A stretch of 64,000 nt of DNA from Hyphomicrobiales bacterium (GTDB lineage Bacteria; Pseudomonadota; Alphaproteobacteria; Rhizobiales; Rhizobiaceae), in the NCBI GenBank assembly GCA_900471605.1, contig UCEY01000006.1:124001-188000 (forward strand), in the 5' to 3' direction. The position numbers and the translations under genes were made by a program. Under the pieces are notes generated by a model. That model had not been told where the DNA came from, did not search any database, and saw nothing but the letters and a program-made list of their open reading frames with translations. Shown one piece after another: positions 1 through 9,063 of the stretch; the first letter of the stretch is position 1; every line of letters starts with the position of its first letter.

Positions 1-1
1 A

Positions 2-1228
2 ATGCATCCCTCACCATTGAGACGGGCGGCTACGCGCGCGCTCGTCATGACCATCCTCGGCTCTTCGGCATTGGCCGCTGTTTCCATCGCCCCGGCCCTG
101 GCCGTGGAAGATGCGGCAACGTCCGGATCAGTGATTTCCCATACGCCGCACAAGATTTCCTCGCAGATAAAGGGACGCGCGGAGCTCATCGTCCACACCA
201 TGCAGTCGGTGGCCGGCGTTCAGACAAAGGCCTCGACCCTCCTTCTTGTCCCGGAGGGACAGGCGCCGCAAGGCGGTTGGCCGGTGATTGCCTGGGCACA
301 CGGGACGACAACGCCTGGCAACAAGCTCTGCGCACCCAGCCTGACTGAGGACCTCGACGGTGGCCTGACAAAGGATGGTTTCAACAGCGATTACCTGTTC
401 GAAATCTCGACGCTTGTAAACGCCGGCTATGCGGTCGTTGCTCCTGACCTGGAAGGCCTGGGCGAAGTGGCGGAAGTCCCCTACCCCTATTTCAATGCCA
501 GCAGTTTGGCGCGCTCACTGGTCAGCGGCGTTGTTGCCGCTCACAAGGTGAACGCCGACCTCTCGAACGAATATGTGGCGGTCGGACATTCCGATGGCGG
601 TCACGCGGTACTCGGCGTCGAAGCCTTTGCCGGGGAAGCCCCGCAGTTCGAGTTCAAGGGCACCGTGGCGATTGCGCCCTATACCTCGATCGAAGACTTT
701 GTCAAAGAGCTTGGCCAGAGAGCCGCGGCAAAGCCGGAAAAAGCGGGCGATTTCCGTCTCCTGCAGAATTTCAACATCGCCCTCATGACGACCGGACTGA
801 AGGTGATCGATCCTTCATTCAAGGCTTCATCCGTGATGGGGCCCGATCTTGAAGCGCAGCTGAAGGAATTCACGACACGTTGCTCGGTCCCCGCCATTGG
901 TGGCCTGTCCAAGGCGATTGCCGCAAAAGGCGCGGCATTCGATGGCTTCAAGGAAGACTGGGCTCGCGATCCAAAGATGGCTGCGTTTCTTGCTGAAAAT
1001 GACCCGGCGGCCAATCCGAACTTCCGCCTCAAGAAGCCAACCTTCATCTCGCTCGGCACTGACGATGCCTTTGTCTTCCAGAATACGACGGCGGCGCTGG
1101 TCGCGCGATTGAAGGCGGAGGGGACACCTGTGACGTACAGGGAATATCCCGGCACGGACCATTTCACCGTCATCCGTGCCGCGCAGCCTGACACGATGGC
1201 CTTCCTGAAACAGCTTTTCGCAAAGTGA
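2..1228 (+). CDS. secreted alpha/beta hydrolase (lipase/esterase family)
   Basis: A 408-residue predicted exported serine hydrolase. The N-terminus is a Sec-type signal peptide: arginines at 7-12, a hydrophobic core to about residue 33, and an Ala-X-Ala site ending near residue 34. The nucleophile elbow GHSDGG lies at 195-200 (Ser197). The other triad members are probably Asp354 or Asp355 in LGTDDAF and His387 in GTDHF, in the order expected for the fold. It resembles secretory lipases and acyl-ester hydrolases; the substrate cannot be read from sequence. The start codon is at base 2, so the ribosome site and promoter lie outside the window, and an earlier start cannot be excluded. The next gene begins about 70 bases after its stop. 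Confidence 0.8.
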   Translation: MHPSPLRRAATRALVMTILGSSALAAVSIAPALAVEDAATSGSVISHTPHKISSQIKGRAELIVHTMQSVAGVQTKASTLLLVPEGQAPQGGWPVIAWAHGTTTPGNKLCAPSLTEDLDGGLTKDGFNSDYLFEISTLVNAGYAVVAPDLEGLGEVAEVPYPYFNASSLARSLVSGVVAAHKVNADLSNEYVAVGHSDGGHAVLGVEAFAGEAPQFEFKGTVAIAPYTSIEDFVKELGQRAAAKPEKAGDFRLLQNFNIALMTTGLKVIDPSFKASSVMGPDLEAQLKEFTTRCSVPAIGGLSKAIAAKGAAFDGFKEDWARDPKMAAFLAENDPAANPNFRLKKPTFISLGTDDAFVFQNTTAALVARLKAEGTPVTYREYPGTDHFTVIRAAQPDTMAFLKQLFAK

Positions 1229-1298
1229 AGTGCAGCGGCGACCGCCGCGACGGAAAGAAGCGCGCGGCGGTCGCCGGACAATCATGAGGACTCCATCC

Positions 1299-2351
1299 AT
1301 GACAGAAAGCATCAGACGGATCGTGCTTGCATCCAGGCCATCCGGCGCTCCGACGCCGAGTAATTTCCGCCTCGAAGAGGCCACTATGCCGGACTTGCCC
1401 GACGGTCAGGTTCTGCTCGAAACCATCTATCTCTCGCTCGACCCCTATATGCGGGGGCGCATGAGCGATGCCAAATCCTATGCTGATCCGATCCCAATCG
1501 GCGAGGTGATGGTTGGCGCAACCGTCTCCCGGATCAAGCAGTCCCGTCACCGGGATTGGAGGCAAGGCGATATCGTTGTCGCCTATTCGGGTTGGCAGAC
1601 CCATGCCATCTCCGATGGAAGCGATTTGCGGCGCATCGATCCGGCTGTGGCTCCGATCTCGACCGGCCTGGGAGTGCTGGGCATGACGGGCTTCACGGCC
1701 TATGCCGGCTTGCGCAACATCGGTCGCCCGAAACCTGGAGAGACTGTGGTCGTCGCCGCGGCCAGCGGGGCGGTCGGCTCGGTCGTTGGCCAGATCGCCA
1801 GGATCCAAGGCGCGCGCGCCGTGGGAATTGCCGGTGGTGCCGACAAGTGCTCATTCGTGAGGAACGAATTGGGGTTTGACGCCGCGATCGATCATCACGA
1901 TCCAGACTTTGCCCGTCTGTTGGCCGAAGCCTGCCCGGACGGGACCGATGTCTATTTCGAAAACGTCGGCGGTGCCGTCTGGGACGCGGTCCGGCCGCTC
2001 CTCAACAACTTTGCGCGTATACCGCTCTGCGGCATGATCTCCCACTACAATGACGGTGCGGCCGGCAAATCCACCGTCGACCGCCTTCCTGCTTCCATGA
2101 AGGTTATCCAGCAGAGGAGCATCACCGTGCGCGGCTTCATGAATGTCGAGTTCATCGACCAGCAACCGGCATTCCTGGAACAGGCGGCAGGCTGGATCGC
2201 CGACGGCAGGTTGAAGTACCGAGAAGACATTGTTGACGGTCTTGAGAATGCTCCTTCCGCGTTCATCGGCCTTCTGGAAGGGAAGAATTTTGGCAAGCTT
2301 ATCGTCAAGGTGTCGGGCGAACAGTATAGCCGCCCTATGCCAGCAAGTTAG
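1299..2351 (+). CDS. zinc-independent MDR family NADP-dependent oxidoreductase
   Basis: A 350-residue enzyme of the medium-chain dehydrogenase/reductase superfamily, in the branch of 2-alkenal, curcumin and prostaglandin reductases. The N-terminal motif LSLDPYMRGRM and the Rossmann motif AASGAVGSVVGQ are typical. No zinc-ligand cysteine cluster is seen, so NADPH-dependent reduction of conjugated enals or enones is likely. The open frame reaches back to 1230, but ATG 1299 is preferred because a TGAGGA ribosome site lies 8 bases upstream; ATG 1284 is the alternative. Its 3' end overlaps the convergent HxlR gene by 4 bases. With the nearby SDR it may form a carbonyl/electrophile detoxification group (inference). 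Confidence 0.85.
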   Translation: MTESIRRIVLASRPSGAPTPSNFRLEEATMPDLPDGQVLLETIYLSLDPYMRGRMSDAKSYADPIPIGEVMVGATVSRIKQSRHRDWRQGDIVVAYSGWQTHAISDGSDLRRIDPAVAPISTGLGVLGMTGFTAYAGLRNIGRPKPGETVVVAAASGAVGSVVGQIARIQGARAVGIAGGADKCSFVRNELGFDAAIDHHDPDFARLLAEACPDGTDVYFENVGGAVWDAVRPLLNNFARIPLCGMISHYNDGAAGKSTVDRLPASMKVIQQRSITVRGFMNVEFIDQQPAFLEQAAGWIADGRLKYREDIVDGLENAPSAFIGLLEGKNFGKLIVKVSGEQYSRPMPAS

Positions 2352-2770
2352 TCCCGAACGCGATCGTATTCCTGTTGAGCGGCCTCAAGCTCCGGACCGT
2401 AGGTCATCGACCACGCATAAAGCGCCTCGAACGGTTGCTGGAGGGAGCGGCCAAGCGGCGTGATGGTATATTCTACGCCGACCGGCGTCGTTGTGGTCAG
2501 CACTTCACGGCGAATGAGGCCATTGCGCTCCAGCCGCTTCAAGGCTTCGGAAAGAGCCTTGTGCGTGATCCCGTCAAGGCGCCGCATGATCTCGTTGAAC
2601 CGTGACGGCCTGCTGCACAGGACCGTCAGGATCAGCACGGACCACTTGTTGGCGATCTGCTCCAGCACCGGCCGCGCCTTCTCGACGTCCAGCAATGCCT
2701 CGGTCGAGACGGCCTTGGGGCGGCGAGGCACGCTGGCTTTGGTCGACAGGCGTTCGTCAGCAAAGGACAT
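2348..2770 (-). CDS. HxlR family winged-helix transcriptional regulator
   Basis: A 140-residue regulator. After about 25 variable residues comes the HxlR winged helix: the core IANKWSVLIL, a recognition region with THKALSEALKRLERNGL, and the wing VEYTITPLGRSL. Proteins of this family bind as dimers next to a divergent gene and often respond to electrophiles or redox change. The start is supported by GAGGAG a few bases upstream. It is divergent from the SDR gene at 2866, and a TACCTA/TAGGTA inverted repeat lies between them, so control of that SDR and of itself is the simplest model. No conserved redox cysteine is obvious. Confidence 0.85.
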   Translation of the reverse strand: MSFADERLSTKASVPRRPKAVSTEALLDVEKARPVLEQIANKWSVLILTVLCSRPSRFNEIMRRLDGITHKALSEALKRLERNGLIRREVLTTTTPVGVEYTITPLGRSLQQPFEALYAWSMTYGPELEAAQQEYDRVRD

Positions 2771-2794
2771 GGGTATACTCCTCGATATCTGCTT

Positions 2795-2823
2795 TACCTA
2801 TAGTGCGTAATTGACCGTAGGTA
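2795..2823. promoter_or_regulatory. inverted repeat between HxlR regulator and SDR gene
   Basis: TACCTA (2795-2800) and TAGGTA (2818-2823) form an exact 6-base inverted repeat with a 17-base spacer, in the 95-base gap between the divergent hxlR-like and SDR genes. The size and place fit a dimeric winged-helix operator. Assignment to the HxlR protein is inference from position. Confidence 0.45.
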
Positions 2824-2865
2824 TAGAGCGTATATCACATGTCCATCAGCTTAGATGGAGTGAAC

Positions 2866-3594
2866 ATGAGCAGATTGGCAAACAAGGTCGCCCTCGTGAT
2901 CGGCGGTGTCGGCGGCATTGGCGGAGCGATTTCACAGATGTTCGCCAGCGAAGGCGCGCAGGTCTATGCGACCAGCCGCAAGGGTGGAGAGAGCTCGTCC
3001 GAAACAGGGAGCTCGGGCAGCATCCGGGTCATTCAAGCGAACGCCGGCGAAAAGGCCGATCTTCAGCGTGTCCTCGGCCAGATCAAGTCAGAACAGGGGC
3101 GGATTGATGTCCTCGTCATCAATGCAGGCATTTCAGAATATGCACCCCTCGAAGACATTTCGGAGGATCATTTCGACCGGACATTTGGCTTGAATGTGCG
3201 GTCTCTCTTCTTTGCGGCACAGGGTGCGCTCGACGTCATGAAGGCCGGCGGAACGATCGTGCTGATCGGCTCCATCGCCGGCGATATCGGCACGAAGGGT
3301 TACGGCGTCTATGGTGCGACGAAGGCGGCAGTCCGTTCGTTTGCCCGCACATGGGCGAACGAACTTGCTCCCAAAGATATCCGCGTCAACGTTGTCAGCC
3401 CTGGACCAACCGATACGGCAATGATGGCAAGCGCCTCGCTGGAGGTTCGAGACGCTTTGTCCAGCATGATACCTCTGGGACGGATGGGTCGGCCCGAGGA
3501 GGTGGCGGCGGCCGCTCTCTTCCTCGCAAGCGACGAGAGCAGCTTTACGACAGGCGCCGAACTGGCTGTCGATGGAGGCATGGCTCAGGTCTGA
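2866..3594 (+). CDS. SDR family NAD(P)-dependent oxidoreductase
   Basis: A 242-residue classical short-chain dehydrogenase. It has the glycine-rich cofactor motif GGVGGIGG, the NAGIS element, the catalytic Ser in LIGSIAG, and the Tyr/Lys pair in YGATKAA. The C-terminal SSFTTGAELAVDGGM is typical of 3-oxoacyl reductase-like SDRs. The frame is open from ATG 2839, but ATG 2866 has GGAG 5 bases upstream and sits at the normal distance from the cofactor motif. It is divergent from the HxlR regulator, which probably controls it. The substrate is unknown. Confidence 0.85.
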   Translation: MSRLANKVALVIGGVGGIGGAISQMFASEGAQVYATSRKGGESSSETGSSGSIRVIQANAGEKADLQRVLGQIKSEQGRIDVLVINAGISEYAPLEDISEDHFDRTFGLNVRSLFFAAQGALDVMKAGGTIVLIGSIAGDIGTKGYGVYGATKAAVRSFARTWANELAPKDIRVNVVSPGPTDTAMMASASLEVRDALSSMIPLGRMGRPEEVAAAALFLASDESSFTTGAELAVDGGMAQV

Positions 3595-3635
3595 CGCCGG
3601 GCAAGACTGCATTTGTCGTTCACGAGACCGCAAGT

Positions 3636-3806
3636 TTAGTCACCCCGGGCCTCCATCGCGAACAAGTGCTCGGTCGTCGGCGGCGATCGCCACGGGCATA
3701 CCTCTTGGTCAGCCTTGGCGGGCGCCAAGGCAATCCAGATCTTGACGAGGATGAGGATCAGACCTGCGATCGCTTTCAGGCGGCGGATGAATCTATCGTT
3801 TTTCAT
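3636..3806 (-). CDS. small predicted membrane protein, 56 aa
   Basis: A short reading frame of unknown function. ATG 3806 has a strong AGGAG ribosome site 6 bases upstream, the main reason to accept it. The protein has a basic N-terminus, one hydrophobic segment (about residues 12-30, AIAGLILILVKIWIALAPA) and a polar tail, so it could be a single-pass membrane or exported small protein. I recognise no family. The rest of the 3595-4045 interval shows only short GCATTTT direct repeats near 3947-3960 and no other convincing gene. Confidence 0.4.
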   Translation of the reverse strand: MKNDRFIRRLKAIAGLILILVKIWIALAPAKADQEVCPWRSPPTTEHLFAMEARGD

Positions 3807-4045
3807 GAGAGCTCCTGGTTCACCCAGCGGTCCATCCGCTTCGGTTCTTCGGAGCCTGCACGCGATCGGTGTGCTCTTCCACGCTTTCCGGTTGCGCAAA
3901 GTATTGAAAATTATGCACTTCTGCGGATCCCTGCGTCTGTGTGCATTTTCCACGCATTTTGTGCAGGAAATGAAGAATTGTGCGAAACCGAGAACGATTG
4001 CGCTGCTTGCTCGACATGGTAGAAACACAGTCGGAGGCCGCGATG

Positions 4046-5002
4046 ATGGAAAACAGGTTCGTACAGGTTAAGGTCGACGCTGCTCGTGTGGCGCTCAGCG
4101 CTTCCGAGCATTTTATCAAGGCCAACGGAAAGAAGACGATCGCTCTCGATACAATCGTCGTGCTCATCAAGCGCCGGCACGCCAGGATGCCATTCGCCAA
4201 GTCCCCTCCTCGGGACCGTTCAACGCTTCAGCGCTGGTTTCAGGGTGATACGAAGAAAGGTGTTCCCCGGGATATCTGGAATTTCATCGAGACACTGCTC
4301 GGCGTTCCGGAGAACTCCTTGTGCATCCGTCTGGCCCGTTCGTCTCATTCAGACGAGGCCACACGTAGGATCGCCACGTCGACCGCGCTCGCGCGAAACC
4401 TCGCAAACCTGCAGGTAGCGATGTATCCGCGAAAGTCAAATTCCCTGTCGAACAGCCCGGATGTCGAGCAGACCATCTCGATCGAGACGACAGCTTATTT
4501 CGGACCCTCGCTGAACGACTGGATCGACTCCGCCGACGGCCGGACCTACTCTGGCAGCGTGCAGGTCAGATCGGCTTCGCTTCAATTGCATCTCGCGGAC
4601 TCCGCGATCGTCGATGGGACCGACTTCCTCGGCGATCTCGGCATCGCCACCATCAACGGCAAGACGATCAACTGCATGGGCCCCGGGAGCAACGGACTTG
4701 CATGTGCATGGAACATAAACGCCGAAGAGCCCGGAGCAACTCTTGCCGGAAAATTGCGGCTTGGAGAAATATGCCATGTCGAAGGCAGAATGCATCCTGA
4801 TGACAAGGTCACGATCTGCGTGCAGCCGAACGGGCTGGATGTCATGGATGTGAGGGTCGACCATGGAGAAGTCGATGGTCCGAACGAAATCAGGTCCCAG
4901 ATCAGGAGGCGACTTCTGGAAAAGGCGCTGCGCAGGAGCCTGGAAGCAGAGGATGGCGCAGACACCGTGCTTTGCCAGGCAAATCTGTGGGAACTGACCT
5001 GA
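4046..5002 (+). CDS. uncharacterised protein, first gene of ATPase/CSD unit
   Basis: A 318-residue protein I do not recognise. An N-terminal helical part (roughly 1-110) contains a basic stretch with RSTLQRWFQGDTKKG that could be a helix-turn-helix-like or nucleic-acid contact (weak inference). The middle part looks beta-rich, with many short Gly/Asp turns, and the C-terminus (about 285-318) is an Arg/Glu-rich helix. The frame is open from 3980, but GGAGG at 4033-4037 favours ATG 4046 (or 4043). Its TGA lies one base before the ATG of the ATPase gene, so the two are almost certainly co-translated and functionally linked. No signal peptide or membrane segment is seen. Confidence 0.7.
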   Translation: MENRFVQVKVDAARVALSASEHFIKANGKKTIALDTIVVLIKRRHARMPFAKSPPRDRSTLQRWFQGDTKKGVPRDIWNFIETLLGVPENSLCIRLARSSHSDEATRRIATSTALARNLANLQVAMYPRKSNSLSNSPDVEQTISIETTAYFGPSLNDWIDSADGRTYSGSVQVRSASLQLHLADSAIVDGTDFLGDLGIATINGKTINCMGPGSNGLACAWNINAEEPGATLAGKLRLGEICHVEGRMHPDDKVTICVQPNGLDVMDVRVDHGEVDGPNEIRSQIRRRLLEKALRRSLEAEDGADTVLCQANLWELT

Positions 5003-5003
5003 C

Positions 5004-6500
5004 ATGGATATCCCGACCCGGTTCAAGACCAAACTTCAAAGACTTGAAGCTTCCAGGTGCGATGACTGGATCTCCAGTCTCCTGGAGATTGGCGAAGATC
5101 CCCATACCTTCTTCGAACATAGCGATTGGAGAAATGTAGATTTCTCCATGTCCGACATGCGGGGGATTTCCTTCCGCGGCGCGGTTCTCGACGGAGCAAG
5201 GTTCCGCGTCGGCCATCTTTCGCGTGAACAGCGCAAGGCTGCTCGATCGGCAAAGGGCATTCTGGAGGTTAAACAAGACGAGCGCCTGTTACCCGATCGC
5301 GAATACCCGGCGGACCACGGCTTGGTGCGTTCGGAAGTGCTGCGTGCCGCTGACTTCCTGAGAGCACGAAAGAGTATCATACTGATTGGACCACCGGGTT
5401 CGGGAAAGACCTTCGCACTGCGGTTCCTGACGAGGAGTGCCCGGTATGTGCGCGTGATAGGGGAGAACTGGCATCGTCAGTCATCAAGGGGCAGCCTCGC
5501 GGCAACACTGTGTCGGGAGGCACTGTCCCACGGCTGGGAGGGCGTGGATCAGCGCAGACTGGAAAAATATGCCAGCCGCGAGAAGTTGAACGGGAACTTC
5601 GATGAGGTTCCCGACAAGGCAGAGCGCGCGCTTGTCAACGCGATGATCAAGGCATTCGCCATCAATCACCAGGGTGGCATTCTTGCAATCGATGATCTTT
5701 CGCAATTCCGTTTGTCGGACATGGCACTTCTGCTCCGGGCTGCCCGTAGAAATCGAGTTCAGCTCGCAATGACAGCTGGAACGAACAAGTTCCGCCTCGA
5801 CGAATCTCCCGCCCTGGCTTCGGAGGTGCGAAAGGGAAACTTATGCCTGGTCGATCTCTACCCTCTTGATGCTGAAGCAGTGAGCGATGTTTTTGCCGTC
5901 TTCTGTCATGACAAGGCGACCTGTTACTCTGCTGGCAAGGCATTGGAAGGTCTCGGCTATGACCTCGCCATAGAGGTTGCGGGATCTCTTAAGAAAAGCG
6001 ATATCGGCGAACAACTCGATCGTCTGGTGTTGTCAATAATAGCAGACAAGGCGAACGCTGGTGGCGCGGTGGAAGATCGGCAGGACATCCTGAATCGCCT
6101 GACAAGCCGGAAAGAGCCGTCTCTCTCACGCGATCAGATCGTTGGCGAAGACATTCGTGCCAAACCTCTGCTCGCTGCGTTGGAGCACCTGCTCCGGGTC
6201 GGAATGGTGAGAGAGAACATTCGTGAGAAAAAGATCACTTTCGCAGCGCGCTGCCTCGAGGAGCGATGGCGGCATTTCCATACCAGTCGCCTGACCGGGA
6301 CCGTGAAGTGGTTCGATCAGAAGAAAGGGTATGGTTTCATCAAGCCTGATGATCAAGACAAAGACATCTTTGTCGGTATCCGTACGCTCGAGGAGATCGG
6401 CTTGACTCGATTGAAAGACAATCAGCGTTTGTCATTCCAGATGATTTCCGACCGGAATGGAAAGCAGCAAGCCGGCCACATCATCCTCATAGGGTCCTGA
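5004..6500 (+). CDS. pentapeptide-repeat / P-loop ATPase / cold-shock-domain fusion
   Basis: A 498-residue multidomain protein. Residues about 43-67 show pentapeptide-like repeats (RNVDF SMSDM RGISF RGAVL DGARF). A P-loop NTPase follows, with Walker A GPPGSGKT at 129-136 and Walker B ILAIDD at 226-231, then a helical region to about 425 resembling the winged-helix tail of STAND/AAA-type ATPases. Residues about 430-497 form a cold-shock domain: TGTVKWFDQKKGYGF contains the RNP1-like KGYGFIK, and DIFVGI replaces the usual VFVH-type RNP2. The architecture suggests a nucleotide-driven switch with a nucleic-acid sensor or effector at the C-terminus. It is coupled to the upstream gene. The exact ATPase family is uncertain. 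Confidence 0.75.
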   Translation: MDIPTRFKTKLQRLEASRCDDWISSLLEIGEDPHTFFEHSDWRNVDFSMSDMRGISFRGAVLDGARFRVGHLSREQRKAARSAKGILEVKQDERLLPDREYPADHGLVRSEVLRAADFLRARKSIILIGPPGSGKTFALRFLTRSARYVRVIGENWHRQSSRGSLAATLCREALSHGWEGVDQRRLEKYASREKLNGNFDEVPDKAERALVNAMIKAFAINHQGGILAIDDLSQFRLSDMALLLRAARRNRVQLAMTAGTNKFRLDESPALASEVRKGNLCLVDLYPLDAEAVSDVFAVFCHDKATCYSAGKALEGLGYDLAIEVAGSLKKSDIGEQLDRLVLSIIADKANAGGAVEDRQDILNRLTSRKEPSLSRDQIVGEDIRAKPLLAALEHLLRVGMVRENIREKKITFAARCLEERWRHFHTSRLTGTVKWFDQKKGYGFIKPDDQDKDIFVGIRTLEEIGLTRLKDNQRLSFQMISDRNGKQQAGHIILIGS

Positions 6501-6522
6501 CAGACTGCGCTTCCGCACTGTC
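6499..6522 (+). terminator. hairpin after the ATPase/CSD gene
   Basis: The stop codon region runs into a stem pairing GACAG..TGCG with CGCACTGTC across a CTTC loop and a 2-base bulge. It lies exactly where a terminator for the two-gene unit would be, but no strong T-tract follows, so it may be only a weak or Rho-assisted terminator. Confidence 0.35.
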
Positions 6523-6587
6523 GCAGTTCATATGCAACTGCCACCTCGCGTAAACCTTACGATTCCAGCGCAACCTACGCCCGCGGG

Positions 6588-6620
6588 AAAAACAAAAAAA
6601 TGCCGGGTTTGCACCCGGCA
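6588..6620 (-). terminator. Rho-independent terminator of the MCP gene
   Basis: A perfect 8-base stem (TGCCGGGT/ACCCGGCA, 4-base loop) at 6601-6620 is followed, on the minus strand, by a run of T broken by one G (6588-6600 reads as A-rich on the plus strand). It lies about 170 bases after the stop of the chemotaxis receptor gene, so that transcript has a long 3' UTR. Confidence 0.8.
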
Positions 6621-6788
6621 TAGTTGGGCCTACGGCCTTGGGAAGAGAGTCGAACGGGTTTTCCGTTGAGGATCTGGCCTTTGCACAGACAGACCAAGCT
6701 CCTGAGGATTCAATGACGCGAGCCGGATGCGGACCTCGACAAGCATTTCTGTCGTTAGACAGCCTTTCAGAAGGCGGCCTCTCGGTTC

Positions 6789-8945
6789 CTATGATGCCAG
6801 TGCCTGACGCTCCGACAAAGGCAGGTCGTCGGGATCCGCGCCTTCTGCCTCCTGGAGGTGAAAGGCCTCAAGGAGGTTCTTCAGCCCGACGATCTGGTCG
6901 GCAACACTCTGCACAACCGCGTGCGTTTCCTCGACCATCGACCCGTTCTGCTGCGTGATCCGATCTATCTGGCTCAGCGAAACATTGACTTCCTGAATGC
7001 TAGTCGACTGGTCTCGCGCGCCCTGCGCGATCGACTGGATGCCCGACGTTATTTCCGAAACATTCCCGGTGATATGATCCAGCGTGACCTGGGCTGCGCG
7101 GACCAGGTCGACGCCGCCCGCAATCTGAAGACCCGCCTCCGAGATCAGCTCTCTGATCTCAAGCACAGCGCCCGCGGTGCGCTGCGCCAGTTCCCGCACT
7201 TCATGTGCCACGACCGCGAATCCCTTGCCAGATTCGCCGGCGCGTGCAGCCTCGACACCGGCGTTCAGTGCCAGCAGATTCGTCTGGAAGGCAATCCTCT
7301 CAATGATCTCGGTAATTGTGGCGATCCTGCCAGAAGAGCTTTCGATTTCGCCCATGGCGTTGACTGCCCGGGACACCACGTCGCGCGACTTCTCCGCTTC
7401 GGCAAAGGCATGTCGGGCAGCAAGCTCCACTTCGCCGGTACGCCTATCTGACTGCTTCGCCACGTTGATGATCTCGGAAAGCGCTGCCGAGGTCTCCTCG
7501 ACGGACGCCGCCTGCTGTTCGGTGCGACGCGAAAGATGTTCGGCACCGCGTTGCATCTCCACCATGTCCTGGCTGATCAGGTTTGCCTTTCGGTTCGCCT
7601 CAGCCAGAGTTTCGCTCAGGCGGTCCATGGACTGGTTGAAGTCGACGCGCAGCTGATCGAGTTCATCCTTGAAGCGTTCGTCAAGGCGGACTGTCAGATC
7701 ACCGTCCGCGAGCTTCCTGAGACCAAGGGCAAGCATGTCGACTGCCTGGCGTGTCAGCTCTCCATCGAGCAGCTTGAGCTCTTCCTGCTTCTGCCTTTCG
7801 GCGCCCGCCTGCCGGCGCGCCGCACCCGCCTCTTCCTCCGCTGCAATTCGAGAATAGGCGTTTTCGCGGAAGATACGCAGGGCACGAGCCATCTCCCCGA
7901 TTTCGTCGCCACGCTCGACGCCATTTATCTCGTGGTCAAGCTCGCCATCGGCAAGGCGACCCATGTCTTTTGTCAGCACTTCGATTGGTCGCTTCAAGGC
8001 GGCGATGAGCAGATATCCCGCAGCAATCCCGAACAGGCCGACAATCACGCCCGAGCCGATCGAAAGCATCCGCGCCTGTTTCTGGACAGTTGCGGCGCTG
8101 TCACGTTGAGCGTCTGCGAACAGGACAATGCTCCGCCATGCCACATTGATGTCTTCTGCCGCAGCCGCGTAGGCCGCCCGTCTCTGCTGAGCGCCCTGCA
8201 GGAGCGCATCGGCTGCAAGGCTTGATTCTTCCACGATGGCGCCAGCGCGGCTCGTCAGCTCCCCGATTGCTGGCCGCAGATCCGAAAGCGCATTGTACTT
8301 GATCAGGAAGTTTCCGACGTTTTTTACCTTGCTCGTGAACGTCTGGACGCTGACTGCCGTCGGTTCCCCGGTCAGTTCGGCGGCTGCAATCCGCAGCTCG
8401 TAGATCGATGTGTCCAGTTTCTGGCTGAGGCTCGAATTGCTGCGATATTCTGCGGTCGAGCCTGCTCCGGCGAGCGTTACCTCCATGAAGAGCTTCGAAC
8501 GCAATGTCACGATGGAATTCACTGCGGCCGACAGGGTCTCGCGCGTCCGGGTCTCCTCCTGATGCATCGACCAGAGGCCGTCGACCTTGGTCTTCAATCC
8601 GAGGGTGATGTCCTTCGCCTTTTCCAGGACCTCCGCTTCCTCTTGTGTCGTTGCCAGAGCGAGATCGACGTTGATCTGAATCGCCTGTTCGTCCAGCAGC
8701 GTCTTCACCGCATCGCGGTTTTCTTCAGTGGTGTCGGCGAGGAAGGTTCTCATCTGTTCGTGAGCCTGCTTGTATCCGCCAAGCGTCGCGATGCTCGCGC
8801 TCGTGCCAACGAGTCTACGATCGAGCAGTGAGCCTGCATAGTAGTTGACCATGACCAGGGTCACGATGCCAATGACCATTGGCAGGACCAGCATCAGGAT
8901 CTTGGTTCGTATCCGGCTCCCGGCCAGCATTCCGTCTTTTCGCAT
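6789..8945 (-). CDS. methyl-accepting chemotaxis protein
   Basis: A 718-residue transmembrane chemoreceptor. It has one membrane helix near residues 14-36, a periplasmic domain of about 260 residues with long helices, and a second membrane helix ([18 protein letters not shown]). HAMP segments, a long coiled coil and the conserved signalling tip follow; the tip contains [20 protein letters not shown] and [15 protein letters not shown], the surface that binds CheA and CheW. The helical ligand domain suggests a four-helix-bundle type sensor; the ligand is unknown. No NWETF-like CheR tether is seen at the C-terminus. The frame is open from 8978, but GAGGGG upstream of ATG 8945 supports that start. 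It is a single gene, ended by the hairpin at 6588-6620. Confidence 0.9.
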   Translation of the reverse strand: MRKDGMLAGSRIRTKILMLVLPMVIGIVTLVMVNYYAGSLLDRRLVGTSASIATLGGYKQAHEQMRTFLADTTEENRDAVKTLLDEQAIQINVDLALATTQEEAEVLEKAKDITLGLKTKVDGLWSMHQEETRTRETLSAAVNSIVTLRSKLFMEVTLAGAGSTAEYRSNSSLSQKLDTSIYELRIAAAELTGEPTAVSVQTFTSKVKNVGNFLIKYNALSDLRPAIGELTSRAGAIVEESSLAADALLQGAQQRRAAYAAAAEDINVAWRSIVLFADAQRDSAATVQKQARMLSIGSGVIVGLFGIAAGYLLIAALKRPIEVLTKDMGRLADGELDHEINGVERGDEIGEMARALRIFRENAYSRIAAEEEAGAARRQAGAERQKQEELKLLDGELTRQAVDMLALGLRKLADGDLTVRLDERFKDELDQLRVDFNQSMDRLSETLAEANRKANLISQDMVEMQRGAEHLSRRTEQQAASVEETSAALSEIINVAKQSDRRTGEVELAARHAFAEAEKSRDVVSRAVNAMGEIESSSGRIATITEIIERIAFQTNLLALNAGVEAARAGESGKGFAVVAHEVRELAQRTAGAVLEIRELISEAGLQIAGGVDLVRAAQVTLDHITGNVSEITSGIQSIAQGARDQSTSIQEVNVSLSQIDRITQQNGSMVEETHAVVQSVADQIVGLKNLLEAFHLQEAEGADPDDLPLSERQALAS

Positions 8946-9063
8946 GTCGTCCCCTCGTCGCTTGCGTTTCCAGATCATCTATCCGTGGAAGGGCGAGGTC
9001 GCGTAACTGGTCCGCCACCGCCACCTCGCCCCGCCGCACGTAGCGCCACGCAGGGCGCTGCGT

